From: Fragilariopsis cylindrus CCMP1102
Taxonomy: Eukaryota > Bacillariophyta > Bacillariophyceae > Bacillariales > Bacillariaceae
DNA length: 61,469 nt
Assembly: GCA_900095095.1 (NCBI GenBank)
Contig: FMBT01000041.1
Coordinates: 1 to 61,469 of the forward strand
Direction: 5' to 3'
Shown one piece after another: positions 21,308-32,831 of this stretch. The notes under the pieces are model-generated. The model saw only the letters and a program-made list of their open reading frames with translations. It was not told where the DNA came from and searched no databases. A program made the position numbers and the translations under genes. The stretch's first letter is position 1. The number at the start of each line of letters is the position of its first letter.

Positions 21308-21932
21308 TTCTATCGTATAATGTATGTCTCCTGCTTGGTTTGAAGATTATGTTCGATTTAATTCTATGATTCTGATTCAATTCGATAGGATCAATCAAGA
21401 GAAGATGATAATATCGGTATGTACTGCTATACTAGATAGTTCTAGTAGTAGTTGAATTTGAAAGATTTTTGACTCAACCATCCATCAGCATGAAGCATGC
21501 TGATAGAATTTTGTTCGCGTATTGTGACGTATTTTTATCACTTTTTATCGATCACACAGCCAGCGTCAACGGATATTTTCCAACATTATCTGTTTTTCTT
21601 AATCAGATCATAAATTCCAGCTAAGGTTAGGGTTAAACGATGAATCTACTAAATAAATGAAGGCTGTTTTTTTATTAACTTACCCAGTACTTATTGAGTA
21701 AACAGAAAGACGTGTATGGTCAGCAAAAATAATTTCTAGAAATTATATCTACAGTATATTCAATACTATTGTCACGCAAGAAGTTTGTTATGTTAGACAA
21801 TCACATCTCCTCTACTATTGTTGCAATCGGTGCTATTATTTTGTTATTTTTACTAAACACTAATCTATCAAATCATTATTAATTATTGACTGTTACTGTT
21901 TTCTCGTTGCACACAGTAAGATAGTCAAAATT
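21308..21932. other. Intergenic, no gene seen
   Basis: 625 bp between the GMC start and the stop of the TPR-type gene. It contains AT-rich sequence with short direct TAGTAGT repeats; nothing coding is supported. Confidence 0.5.
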
Positions 21933-23606
21933 TTATGCTAAGATCGATGGATCATTCAATTCGAGTTGTGCCATTTGTGCCTTGAGCTTCTCAGCTTCGA
22001 TTTCCTCTAATTTTTGTTCGTTTAAGGTGTTCAACTCAATCTGCATTTTGATAACTTCCTTCAGAATTTCTTTTCCTTCATCTTCTTTTCCGGCCCTTTT
22101 CAAAGCAAAGGCACGAGATCTCAAAGCACAGATGACAATACCCATACCATCAATTTGGTTACCTTTCTCTGCACCAAGATGCTCCCGTCCAAGATTTTCT
22201 GCAATGGTGTACTGCTCATTAGCCTTAGCGTAGTTTCCTTGTCGACTATAAGTGTTTCCGACGTTGACAAAGATTGACACGCGTTCCCAGTCCAAACGAC
22301 CACAACGGGGCTCTTTGCTAACCATAGGCAAGACTTTAAGGTATGACTCTCTAGCATCATCCTCGCGACCGTAAGCTGCCAAGGCGCTCCCACGATGAAG
22401 ATAGGCCGATCGTAGACAAAGCTCTGCTATACGGATAGGTTGAAGCTTCAGTGTTTTCTCGTGACTTAATCCAGGAGTAGTTGCATTATTTTCATGGTCT
22501 GGATCGATTGTTGGATGCTCTGTAGTCTAAAGTACGTTTATTTTTAAACGAGGAAATAGAAAGAGTTTTTATCAAATTAAAAAAAATGAAATGTGAGTTC
22601 ACAATACAGTACGAAAACATGGCATAGAAGTAATTATAATAGTGCGCGAGAAGAACATATAGTTAGGATCAATCCTATTCGAAGATGGAAACTTACCTCC
22701 ATCTCGACCTCCGCGCGATCCCAGAATGCAGGTCCTGCAATTTGAATCGCCAAATCAGCACATCGAAGAGCATCTTCGGCGCCATCCTTGCCATACATAG
22801 CAAGGCGACGTTTGCTGATCTCAGACAGACTAAGACTTTGACAAGCAGGTTCTTTCAAAACACTACTAAGACTAAGAGCCATACGCGCTGAGTCAAGTCG
22901 CTTGGTACGCGTACGAATAGTTCTAGTATCCTCGTCACCATCGACGTGATCGATCCAAACCTCTGAGGGGGTTTTGTCTTCTTGTTGATCTTCGTCTGAA
23001 AAAAGTAGCTTAGCTAGTTTGATTTTTTGCTCACGTCGTGGAATCTTAGCCAATGGTCCCTTTACAATACGTGGTAACAAGTCAGCCTTCAGTGCGTTAA
23101 AGTAGTCGTTTTCGCCGCGTTTGCGACGAAGGACGCTGTCGTCCAAATCGATAACCAAAGTCAAATCAGCCACACCACCATCATCGTAACCCTCCTGATC
23201 AAGTGCCTTGTAACCCGTACCAGGAAGTGAAGGCTGCTCCAAAAGTTTAGCAGAACCAACCTTTTAAGGAAGAAAAATACATAAAATTAACCAGTAAAAA
23301 ATTAATGATATGATAATAATAAAATTAAAAAGGCGAAATGAAGGCATGGAATAATTATGAGGTTAGTCTGAGTGCGAAATCAGATACGGCATTAGGCCAT
23401 CCATCCAAAAAGGAGATCTTCGACGCATAATATGTTTTAGGAAACAGTATTAAGACTGAACCAATTATACGTACTTCGTCGACAACAGCCTTTGGTGGAG
23501 GAGGTAAAGTGGATGTGTCAAGTTTCCTATCCTGTGCCTTTTGGGCTCCCTTCTGTGATTTTGCTCTCTTTCCCATCGTGTTTACGTTTTCTTTATTGTT
23601 TATCAA
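21933..23606 (-). CDS. TPR-type repeat protein of unknown function (three exons)
   Basis: Exons are 23475-23606, 22697-23260 and 21933-22526, all in phase 0 with GT-AG junctions. The protein has 429 residues from ATG 23606, or 419 from the second ATG at 23576 ([15 protein letters not shown]), which looks the more natural start. The basic N-terminus leads to a Pro/Asp segment. Alpha-helical repeats follow in the C-terminal half, with TPR-like spacing: [39 protein letters not shown] and [20 protein letters not shown]. The end is a Glu/Lys/Leu coiled coil ([17 protein letters not shown]). TPR repeats mediate protein contacts; partner and pathway are unknown. Confidence 0.8.
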
Positions 23607-24334
23607 CTAAGATTCCAATTGTCAACGTGATAATAGGATTGTTTTTCCTATTCTCGTCGTTTAATGCTTTCAGATTTTATGATGTCTCTTCTTGTCGGCT
23701 GAAGAAATGGGCCCTGACATGGGATAACGTGTAAAAAGCACCGCGTTGATGGCTTTTTCGCATATTTTCTTCACAGATCCAAGATTTATCTACCGCCGCA
23801 CGTTTTTTTCAAAATTCCACCCCGTTGTCATCTAACGGTATTTTTGTGATTTATGACACCAATTTCTGCGTGAACGTCAGTCAATGACGGTGAAATTATT
23901 CATTCCACGTGGAAAAGGAATTATCTATGTTCTGCACTACTGTACTGTAATGTGGCTACAATAGTAGCAGGTACAGTAATTATTGTTTGTTGAGTGTACA
24001 TAATAATAAATTGCATGTAATCCAAGTCCCATGTAAACTACTACTTATTTGTACTGCACCTAACTTAGTTACGACACTGACAGAAGACTGTAGTCTGTAG
24101 GAGATGCTCACAAGTAGAAGCCAATGTATCAAATACTATCAAAAGCTACATAGTTACACATTCACTCTGTGATTGGATAGACATCACATTAAAAAGAAAG
24201 ATTTTTTAGTATTCTTAGGCTTGCTTGTATATGATGGTTATTTGATGGTACTTTTGGTTTACAGTAAGAATTAATGGTTGAGAATATTCAAGGATTAAAT
24301 ATGTGGAGGAAGGGGGGTTCTAATACTGCTAATG

Positions 24335-24366
<32 letters not shown>

Positions 24367-24998
24367 AATTAGTCATAATCACAACAACATCATTTTTGCG
24401 TGCTGCGAGGTGAAACAAATGTGTGTGTGTGTCTGTGTGTGTGTGTGACTATATGTGACTGTGTGTGACTGTGACTGTGACTGTGTGTGCATGTGTGCGT
24501 GCGTGTGCGTATACCACAGAAGCAGCAGCAGCAGCAGCAGCAGCATAGCAGTAAGAAGAGATATTATGAGTGGATGAACTATGATAATATAGTGCACCTG
24601 AGCTGATTGACTAGGTCTAATGGGTTGGATGATTAATATCTGTTAGAACATGATGGTAACATATTGTGTACAACAACAAAGATTTGATCTCTGAAAAGAT
24701 AAAATCTAGTCAAAGAACAGTACAGGATATATACCTATTGTAAGTGGCAACAATGAAACATCACATTTTTGTTTGCTCTTGTTTTCAACACAAAGATGCC
24801 AGCATGTACAACTAAGTCAACACTGTGGTTAATTGAGTAGCCCTTGAGATTTCTATGGAGACAAAAAAAGGAAACAGTCATCAAAACAATACAAGATAAT
24901 ACCAATACGGATCAGTAACGCCCAAAGGAAAGTAGTATATCAAGATTACTCTCCTACTGATATAGCTTTTATAATTTATTCTATCTAACAGAATGATT
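23607..24998. other. Intergenic with microsatellites
   Basis: 1.4 kb without a supported gene. TATATG repeats at about 24341-24366, a GT/GTGACT-rich tract at 24419-24510 and a CAG tract at 24520-24545. The 5' part (23607-23760) is the promoter side of the TPR gene. Confidence 0.6.
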
Positions 24999-27038
24999 TT
25001 AATTGACTTTTGAATTTTCTATTGTCCTACTACAAATCTCCAAATTCACCCCCCCAGTTGGTAAAACAGTAAATCCAGCTTGCATCTCCTTTCTCAAGTC
25101 GATGGCATCATCTTCGGTACGCAGTCTAACATCAGTAAATTTGTATTGATATACTAGCTTGGCAAGGATAGTTCGTAGTATGATACGAGCAAGTGGTTGT
25201 CCAAGACAATTTCTGGGCCCCATTGCATAGGGCATATATCCTCCGTTCGTTTGTCCAGGATCTTTGAGGGTGATATCCAACCATCGTTCAGGGATGAAAT
25301 CATTTGGACGGTTCCACAATTTTGGGTTTCGATGTAAGCTGTAGATCCAAAGACATGCCACGGATCCTGCTGGTAGCGACATGATGTCGTCGCTATTTTC
25401 AGACGGGATACAAATTTCTTCCGTCAATCGCCGTACGACGAACGGCGCCACTGGATATAGTCTCATAGATTCCTTTACTATAGCATCCAAATACGGGAGC
25501 TTCGATATGTCTTTCCTGGTAATTGTAGTCGGATGTTCTTCATCAGTTCTAAAGCAGTTGTCGTCTGTATTTAAAACTTCCCGAACCTCTTTCGCCAGCC
25601 TTTCTTGAGCATTTGGGTATAAACTCAATAGATGAAGTGTCCATGAGAGTGTTGCAGCACTTGTATCCTGACCAGCAAACAATATTGTAATTGCCTCATT
25701 GAGCAGGTTATCATTCGAAATTGTATTACGAGAAGAAGAAGAAGTTTGATTAAATTGACCAGAATAAGGAACACGACTATATAGACTTCCCGAAGAATCG
25801 CAAAGTCGACGTAACGGTGACTCTGGTCGAGCATCTTTACATGCTTGCTTTGCGAACTCTCTAATTGGACCCAAGGTTGTTTCTTCATCACGATAAAGCG
25901 AGGAAAAGAGGCGGTAACACCATCGTGGTAGTAAAAACCATATAGACCGTGACTGAGCTAGAACGATCATTCGAATTCTTATTATGGAAGCCAAGTACGT
26001 GTTTAGCAATCTTCTGGTTTCTATTGAAGACGAACAGGAAGAAGATACAGATGATGATGATGATGATGATGACGACGTCACCGAAGATGTTTCCGCGACT
26101 TGGGATGTATTTTTATCAATTTCATCCATAGACGAAGAAAGTGAGACAGTTTCAGTGAACGTTCCTTTGATATCGCCATTGTTGCTGTCGTCATTGATTT
26201 TACAGTCCAAAATATTAGCAGGTAGTAACCATTCCGGGTCAGCGTGTGTGATATAACGATATATTAGGCCGATAGTAGCCCTTTGCAATAAAGGAACAAT
26301 ATTGGTAGATACGACGGCACAATCATCGTCACGATGATCTGATACTGTTGTTTTGGTCTGTTGTTGTCCTTTCAAGGACTGTATCTGATAACAAAATATA
26401 TCTGCGGCACGATTTGCCTCCTTCTCAAGTCTTTGTGACATGTCTGATGTTGAAGAAGCAGTTCCCTTGATGAGTGAGTGTATAACAGCTGTTCGTTTCG
26501 CTTTCCAATCCTTACCGTCAGCAGTGAAGACACCATTCCCAAAGAAATTCTTAAAATGATTGTATGCCGGTGCTTTTGACGCACCAGTTGAATTGACTAC
26601 GGAAATACTATTACTATTACTACCCTTGCGAGGATGTTTGGATCTCGATATTGATGATAATCCAGTCAAAATGGCTTTGGCAGGGATAGGATGTGCCACA
26701 TGAATCACAGGAGTGGATATACCATATACAGTCCCAAACATCCCATATGGACCTGCCAGTTTCTCCATTCGAGGTAGGATCCTTGTAATTGTCGAGGATG
26801 CTAATTTCTTATTTTCTTCAAAAGGTCGGTAGTGCATAAAACGCGGTCTCCAGTAGAGAGTTGGTAAGCCGGACTGTACCAATACTGCTTTTGTCCTTTG
26901 TCTCTGGATCAAGACCAGCACGATACATAATCCTAATAAGAACAGTAGGGATAGGATTGCCAGTATTATCATGTTTTCCCAACCACCACCTCTTCTGAAT
27001 AAGAACTCCCCAGCGATTCGTTCCGCTGGTAATGTCAT
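24999..27038 (-). CDS. Membrane-bound cytochrome P450 (single exon)
   Basis: 679 residues from ATG 27038; an upstream in-frame TTG at 27068 is not a plausible start. A single N-terminal anchor (MIILAILSLLFLLGLCIVLV, about residues 23-44) would hold it on the ER or a plastid membrane. P450 landmarks are in order: I-helix AGQDTSAATLSW, K-helix KESMRLYP (ExxR), PERW and the heme loop PYAMGPRNCLGQPLA with Cys as fifth iron ligand (Tyr replaces the usual Phe at its start). Two disordered Ser/Asp/Thr inserts (around residues 150-170 and 280-340) lengthen it beyond the usual 500. P450s insert one oxygen atom from O2 using a reductase. The substrate cannot be told; the heme region looks most like the CYP4/CYP97-type clan by eye only. 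Confidence 0.9.
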   Translation of the reverse strand: MTLPAERIAGEFLFRRGGGWENMIILAILSLLFLLGLCIVLVLIQRQRTKAVLVQSGLPTLYWRPRFMHYRPFEENKKLASSTITRILPRMEKLAGPYGMFGTVYGISTPVIHVAHPIPAKAILTGLSSISRSKHPRKGSNSNSISVVNSTGASKAPAYNHFKNFFGNGVFTADGKDWKAKRTAVIHSLIKGTASSTSDMSQRLEKEANRAADIFCYQIQSLKGQQQTKTTVSDHRDDDCAVVSTNIVPLLQRATIGLIYRYITHADPEWLLPANILDCKINDDSNNGDIKGTFTETVSLSSSMDEIDKNTSQVAETSSVTSSSSSSSSSVSSSCSSSIETRRLLNTYLASIIRIRMIVLAQSRSIWFLLPRWCYRLFSSLYRDEETTLGPIREFAKQACKDARPESPLRRLCDSSGSLYSRVPYSGQFNQTSSSSRNTISNDNLLNEAITILFAGQDTSAATLSWTLHLLSLYPNAQERLAKEVREVLNTDDNCFRTDEEHPTTITRKDISKLPYLDAIVKESMRLYPVAPFVVRRLTEEICIPSENSDDIMSLPAGSVACLWIYSLHRNPKLWNRPNDFIPERWLDITLKDPGQTNGGYMPYAMGPRNCLGQPLARIILRTILAKLVYQYKFTDVRLRTEDDAIDLRKEMQAGFTVLPTGGVNLEICSRTIENSKVN

Positions 27039-28150
27039 CGCGATACGATAGACAAAGCTATCAAACAAGTGTTCGAGTACGTTCTATAAATTAGCAACAT
27101 GCGGCGTACGATGTTAGCATAACATAGTCAACGGAAGCAAGTCCAAGGTTTGAAATGATTATAATATGAATATATTAAAGTCGCATTACAAAAACATCCT
27201 TCATCATCTTCAGCCATCATTCGATATCATCTCATCATCATCAATTTTTATTTAGTCGAGCGAGTCGAATATTCGTGAAGCGGAAATAAAGCAGACAACT
27301 CGGGGCGCGGAGATGCAATACACTACGTCATCAAAAAACAATCTTATTCACGGGATAAACTAATGCGCGTCGATCCTTTGATTTCGTTTTTGGTGGGTCG
27401 ACCCTTTTGAGCCAATTATTTGAATGTGCCGCATGATGCTGCCGCTGATTGTTGGGAAGCATTGGGAGCAGATTTAACAAAAGAGGGTGGTGAGGTTAGT
27501 TCTTCCAAGATAGTAAGTGCTATTCATAAGAAAGTTATAGTAGTAATCTATTTTATGCACAGTCTCCACTTCAACAATATGAAAAAGCACAGAAAATCCC
27601 AGAAATAAAGAGAAGTTGTCTGGCTGGAGGGTAATAGTGAGTGTATCATGTATCAATGCCTTAGAATTGATCTAGTAAGTACAAAACAAGATCATTTGTG
27701 ATATCATTATTATGATATGAGTGTGTGTGATTCACTTCTGCTATACAGTAAACAAGTATGTATAATGTGTCTGGTGTGTATATAAATAATTTATTATTTA
27801 TTGTACAAGCCTTGAATTTTAGTGAGGCAGAATTACAATTGTATTGGCGGAAGTTTAGAACAGAATTCAGTCATGTTAGGATGGATGGTTGTTATCGACG
27901 CGCGTTTTCTTCTAGGAGAAATAACCGAGAAGAATTCAAGAGAATTAATGCAAGCTGTCGTAGTGTGTAGCGTACGGACAGGCGGTACCGTAGAATCTAC
28001 TACAGTACGCACACGCCACTTTTTTTTTGAAGATTCATCCTGTAGGCAAACAGATGCATTATGCGTTCTATTTTACCATCCATCAAAAATCTTGCTTCGA
28101 CAAACCCATAATATTCTCATTCCCTTCGACAACAAAAAACAACAACAGCA
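27039..28150. other. Intergenic, one possible decayed coding patch
   Basis: Mostly AT-rich spacer between the divergent P450 and MFS starts. Around 27432-27512 one frame reads DAAADCWEALGADLTKEGGE and stops being sensible at a GTAAGTGC donor-like site. The text resembles the linker-helix pattern of EF-hand (calmodulin-like) proteins, but no start codon and no calcium loop are visible, so I call no gene. Confidence 0.35.
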
Positions 28151-30068
28151 ATGTCCGAAACCAAGCCACTCATCCAAAGTGACCATGACGCGGAGATGTT
28201 CAAAAAGTTGAAGGCCTATCAGCCGTAAGTTACCTACTTCCCTACAATTTACATGGGAAAACGACATATTCGATAAAAAGAGAGAACGTTTATTATGGAC
28301 ATGATAACATCACTGATTTTTTTGTCGAAACAAAACATACATGTCTAGTATTATTATGACGAACGGATTTATCATTATTCCAATGGGCGGTGGCAAGATG
28401 CATCGAATCGCATTTGTCATTCTGAAATGAATTATCCGCTGGTGGTTGTTGATCTGAATGTGAATGTTTTTTATTTTTTTTGTCATATTATTACTATTAT
28501 CACTATTACCTACGTATGCTTACTTATTTTGTGTATTCTTTGATTGATTATTTGTTTGACCGATCACCTCTTATCAAACTATTACGTCCACAGTTTTGCC
28601 TTCTTTGTCACCTTCGGAGGATACTTCATGTCTCACGTACCCGAAAGAGTTACTCGACCGTAAAGCAACAGCTCCAAAGTGAGGCGGGTTACTCTGCCGC
28701 TCTACTTTCTGCTATGGACTCTGTTTTTATGCTTACGTACGGTGTCTCAAACATGGTCAACGGAAGACTTGGTGATATGTTCAACCCTACAACCATTCTT
28801 GCCATCGGTCTTTGGGGAAGTGGTGTCACCCTTCTTTTGATGGTTGCTGCCATCCTTCTTGATTTGGTTTCTATCAACAGAACCATGGCCAGTGCTGTCA
28901 TCCTTTTCCTTTACTTTATTTCGGATTCTTCAAGCCACTGGTGGACCTGTTGGAACTGCTGTCATGGGGAACTGGTACTGTGATGCTGATTCTGTCAAAA
29001 ACCGTGGTACCATATTTGGTTTCTGGACGTGTCATCAATATATGGGTGATATTTGTGCTGCATTGATTACTGCTTGGATTTTGGGATCAGGAGCTGCATA
29101 CTGGTGGGCTCTTGTCGTTCCTGCCATCCTTAATATTCTTTGGGCATTCGTTACTATTCAACTCGTTGCCGATCCTTATGATATGGGTATCATCACCCCA
29201 GAAGTCAAGATCCGTCAGGCCAAATTTGAAGCAAAGAAAAGGAGATGGCCGAGCAGGGAAAAAGCATCGAAGCAGATACCGGACCTCAGGCTATTGCTTT
29301 CATGGACGCCTTCAAGATTCCTATGGTTGCCAATTACGCCATTGCATTCGGGTTTTTCAAACTTACCAACTACGTGTTGTTTTTCTGGCTTCCATATTTC
29401 TTGGGAAAGAACTTCGATCCTGTAAAAGCTAATCTTATCGCCTCTCTCTACTCTGTGGGTATGATGCCTGGAGGGATCATTGTCGGAATCGTGTCTGACT
29501 TTTTTGGTGGACGTCGTGCGCTTGTTATCGGAGTCTTCATGGGATTTTTGATCGTCTTATTGGCAGTCTTTGCCAAATTATCCGAATCCGATAATATGGA
29601 TCCTACTACTCTTCTTGTCATGCTTGCATGTATGGGTATTCTTGTTGGAGGGTAAGTTATTTATTTTGATGTATGATACGTGTATCGCTATTGCCCGTGC
29701 ATTTCTTTAATGATAAAAAATCTTCTGATCTCATCAATAAACTTTTCCTTTTAAATATCTATCTTTCCATCGAAATTTTCAGACCAAACAATATCATTAC
29801 ATCCGCGGTCGCCGCAGATTTGTCTTCCCATCCTTCGGTTCGTGGAAGCAGTAAGTCTCTTGGTACTGTTACTGGAATCATCAACGGATGTGGAGGATTT
29901 ATTGCCGGTCTTGGACTTCTTGCTGTTGGTCCACTCCAAGCCCGATTCGGTTGGTCTTCCGTCTGGATTTACCTAATTGGATGTACTGCTACCGGTACAG
30001 GTCTCATGGGTACTAAGATCTATTCTGAAATCTTCCCTTCCAGCCAAACACTTACTGCTGATGTATAA
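28151..30068 (+). pseudogene. MFS organophosphate-type (SLC37/GlpT-like) transporter, about four frameshifts
   Basis: Exons are 28151-28224, 28594-29651 and 29783-30068. Junctions are clean: Y-Q-P then FAFFVTFGGYF, and ILVGG then PNNIITSAVAADL. Family marks are GYSAALLSAMDSVFMLTYG, GNWYCDADSVKNRGTIFGFW, SVGMMPGGIIVGIVSDFFGG and GTVTGIINGCGGFIAGLG. These place it among transporters that exchange sugar phosphates or glycerol-3-phosphate for phosphate. Exon 2 changes frame near 28634, 28920, 28934 and 29240. Each looks like one lost base (for example one A lost from an AAAGAAAAGG run), without loss of conserved residues. It may be a working gene with consensus errors; if real, the protein ends after about 40 residues. 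Confidence 0.75.
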
Positions 30069-30135
30069 ATAAGCGAGGACAATAGCTGACGTTTCTCGAT
30101 ATTTGTGTAACGCTTATTATTATTGTAGTCTGTGA

Positions 30136-30138
<3 letters not shown>

Positions 30139-30162
<24 letters not shown>
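30139..30162. repeat. TA microsatellite in 3' spacer
   Basis: About 11 TA units in the 430-bp convergent spacer (30069-30498) between the MFS and NOP2 genes; no gene is seen in the spacer. Confidence 0.9.
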
Positions 30163-30167
<5 letters not shown>

Positions 30168-30498
30168 TTCTTCAAAATATGGGATGGAAGTTTAACTTGC
30201 TATCACTTCTATAATAATTATAAAAAACTTTTTTAATTTCACAATTACTAATGTTTCAAGTGCTGCTGTGCTATCTATAAAATCGATATATTACTCTTAC
30301 ACTTCCGCACTATTAATTATTGTAAGAGGATTAGAATTCGAGTACTAGAGATTGAAAATAGTTAATATAAATGTCATTCCTTAGTGTCGCAATCACTTGT
30401 TTTAAGTGAATCTGTGGTTTTCAAAAAAAAATCTATAAAATCAGCAGATTACTTTTCCGCTATTATTATCATTGGAAAGAGGATTAGATTCCACTAAC

Positions 30499-32631
30499 TT
30501 AATTTACCTCAACCTTCATCCTTCGAGGTTTGGTCATTTTTGCATTCTTCTTCTTATCATTTTTCTTGTTAGTATTTACTTCCCGTGTGGGTGGTACAGA
30601 TATTTTATCTTTCTTTGTTTTTCTTTCTGCGTCGAGCTCATCGACATTGCTCTTCCGTTTCTTTCCGTTCTTTCCGCGAGCTTTCTTTTGGTTCTTAGTC
30701 TTTGTCGCAGCTTCTTCGGCAGGAATCACTTTTTCGTCGACTCCATCTTCTTTCTTCGATGGTTCCGATTCGCCCTTAATTTTGTCACTCAATTTTTGAA
30801 TCTTTGCCACGTAGAATCCATCCATATTGTGAACGTGTGGATAGAATCTCCGTGTCTTGGCAATGGATGGATGGAAACGCTTTTGTTGGTACCTTGTGAA
30901 TGCCGGAGTACCTATAAGTGTAGAAATTGAGATGAACATAGAGAGAGGTAAAAGAAGATATTGAATAGTGAGACACTTGTCGTGCGCTGATTAAAATATG
31001 ATATAAAAATACATCCAAAAAAAGTTAAAATACATACCAAAATCAAGTTCCGTATCAATAATCTTAATATCTCTTTTCGAGAGAGCGTAGTTGACTACCT
31101 CTTCGTTTTCTGCGACGCTGATACTACAAGTTGAATACACCATTACACCCCCAGTTTTGCTTTTATGATTGAGTACATCGATCGCTGCCAAAAGTAGTTC
31201 TTTTTGAAGATGCGCTGTTTTCTTTACATCGGCAATCGTTCTCTGAACTTTCACGCTTGGATCACGACTGATAACTCCTAGACCTGAACATGGTGCATCT
31301 AACAACACTCTATCAAATTTGAATTGCTTGAAGAGTTTGGATAATTTTCTTCCGTCGTGCATACACGTGATGACATTTTTGACACCCAAACGATGCATGT
31401 TTGCGACGGTCGCCTTCTGACGATCGGATCTAAGATCGTTTGCAAAAATAACTCCGGTATTACGCATCAACTGAGCGATGTACGATGTTTTCCCACCAGG
31501 AGCTGCTGACATATCAAGCACACGTTCTTTTGGTTGAGGTGCCAGCGCCAAGACTGGACACATGGATGCTGCACTTTGAAGCATATAGTGTCCACTTAAG
31601 TATTCAGGTGTAGCACCAACGGGGACAGGACTTTCCATAATTTTCAATCCGACCTTGGACCAGCCTGCCAAGGGATCTAACGATACTCCTCTCTTCATCA
31701 GGGCCAAGGCGAGATCCTTTCTACGGGTTTTCAAGGTATTCGTTCTGATGACCATGGGACGCACTTTGTCAGAATAATCCACAAACTCGAGGGCTTCTGA
31801 GGGGCTGAACATGGTTAGGAAATATTCAACCAACTCTGGAAGGTAACCGTACAACTCTGCTATGAAAAGTCCGAGTTGATCGACATATTCCTTCCTAGAG
31901 CGTTCAGGTTCTCTACGGTTTTTGAAGTCAGCTAAAACTTCTAGAATTGATTCAATATGAGATTTGAGTTCCGAGGGAGGAACGACTCGATCTATATCTT
32001 TATCGAGTTCTTCTTTTAATGGTAGATGATAGATAGAAGTGTTCGTTGCGATTGTTTCGCGATATTCTTCTTCAGCTTCTTCCGCCTCTTCCACTCGCCT
32101 TGCATCCAAGAGACGTGATTGCCTTTCCACTTCTAATTCCTCGTCATCACTCATGTCGTCGTCGTCGACTTCATCATCGTTACCAAATGCCTCGTCATCA
32201 TCATCATCGTCTTCATCATCGGATTCAATCAGTGTTTTTTTCGGCCCTTTCGGTTTCAACCAGGCTGCATTTTCATCAGAGAAAAATTTCTTTTTCGTTT
32301 CGTTTTGATCTTCATCATCACTACCGTTTTCGCTAGAAGCTTCCTCTTTGTTCTTCTCTTCCGATGATTCTTCCTCCTCTTCTTCTTGAACTTCTTCCTT
32401 TCTTGACTTACTTCTACTACTACTACTATCGCGTCGGTTCTTTGCAGCAGGTGGTTCTTTGTTTTCGACGTTTCCCTTCTTTCCGACACTTGTAGAACGG
32501 CGTCCACCCTTCTTTTCGACGCTTGTAGAACGGCGTCCGCCCTTAGACTCGACGCTTGTCGAACGACCTTTCTTTTCAACGCTCGGTGAACGGCGTCCAC
32601 CCTTAGGAGACTTAGATATTTTTCCTACCAT
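30499..32631 (-). CDS. NOP2: 25S/28S rRNA cytosine-C5 methyltransferase, NOP2/NSUN1 type (two exons)
   Basis: Exons are 31038-32631 and 30499-30911 (phase 1, GT-AG), giving 668 residues. The enzyme methylates large-subunit rRNA in the nucleolus and is needed for 60S assembly. The N-terminus (1-55) repeats a 12-residue basic unit, GGRRSTSVEKKG, about four times, then long acidic tracts as in other NOP2 proteins. The Rossmann-fold MTase has the SAM motif LDMSAAPGGKTSYIAQL (about 372), a second motif FDRVLLDAPCSGLG with the release Cys, and STCSISVAENEEVV with the catalytic Cys. Exon 2 carries the conserved GTPAFTRYQQKRFHPS and FYPHVHNMDGFYVAKIQKL, then a Lys-rich nucleolar tail. All catalytic residues are present. 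Confidence 0.93.
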
Positions 32632-32700
32632 TGTCCTTATCTTTGAATAGCTACTAGAGGGTAGTTACTAGTAGTCGGATTTTTTTTTGTCAGAGCTACA

Positions 32701-32831
32701 ATGAACAAGAACAAGCAGCAAGACATGAGGTATGTTTTCGCTTGATGTGAATTTTGCAAAAGTTTTTGTTCTTCATCGAAAATTTCAGTGGCTTGCATCA
32801 AGGGATACAATTTAAAGCGGGACTGAATTAA
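32701..32831 (+). CDS. Candidate 23-residue protein in two exons
   Basis: Only 70 bp from the NOP2 start and facing away from it. Exon 1 is 32701-32729, beginning ATG with the text MNKNKQQDM and ending AG. A 59-bp intron runs from GTATGT to TTTCAG. Exon 2 is 32789-32831, ending at TAA, with the text SGLHQGIQFKAGLN. The join keeps the frame exactly. I do not recognise the protein. A 5' leader or non-coding transcript made from the shared promoter is an equally good reading; without transcripts this stays a candidate. Confidence 0.35.

Noticed and set aside
27038..27068. P450 start at 27068
   Set aside because: The codon is TTG; the first ATG is 27038 and still leaves the anchor segment intact.
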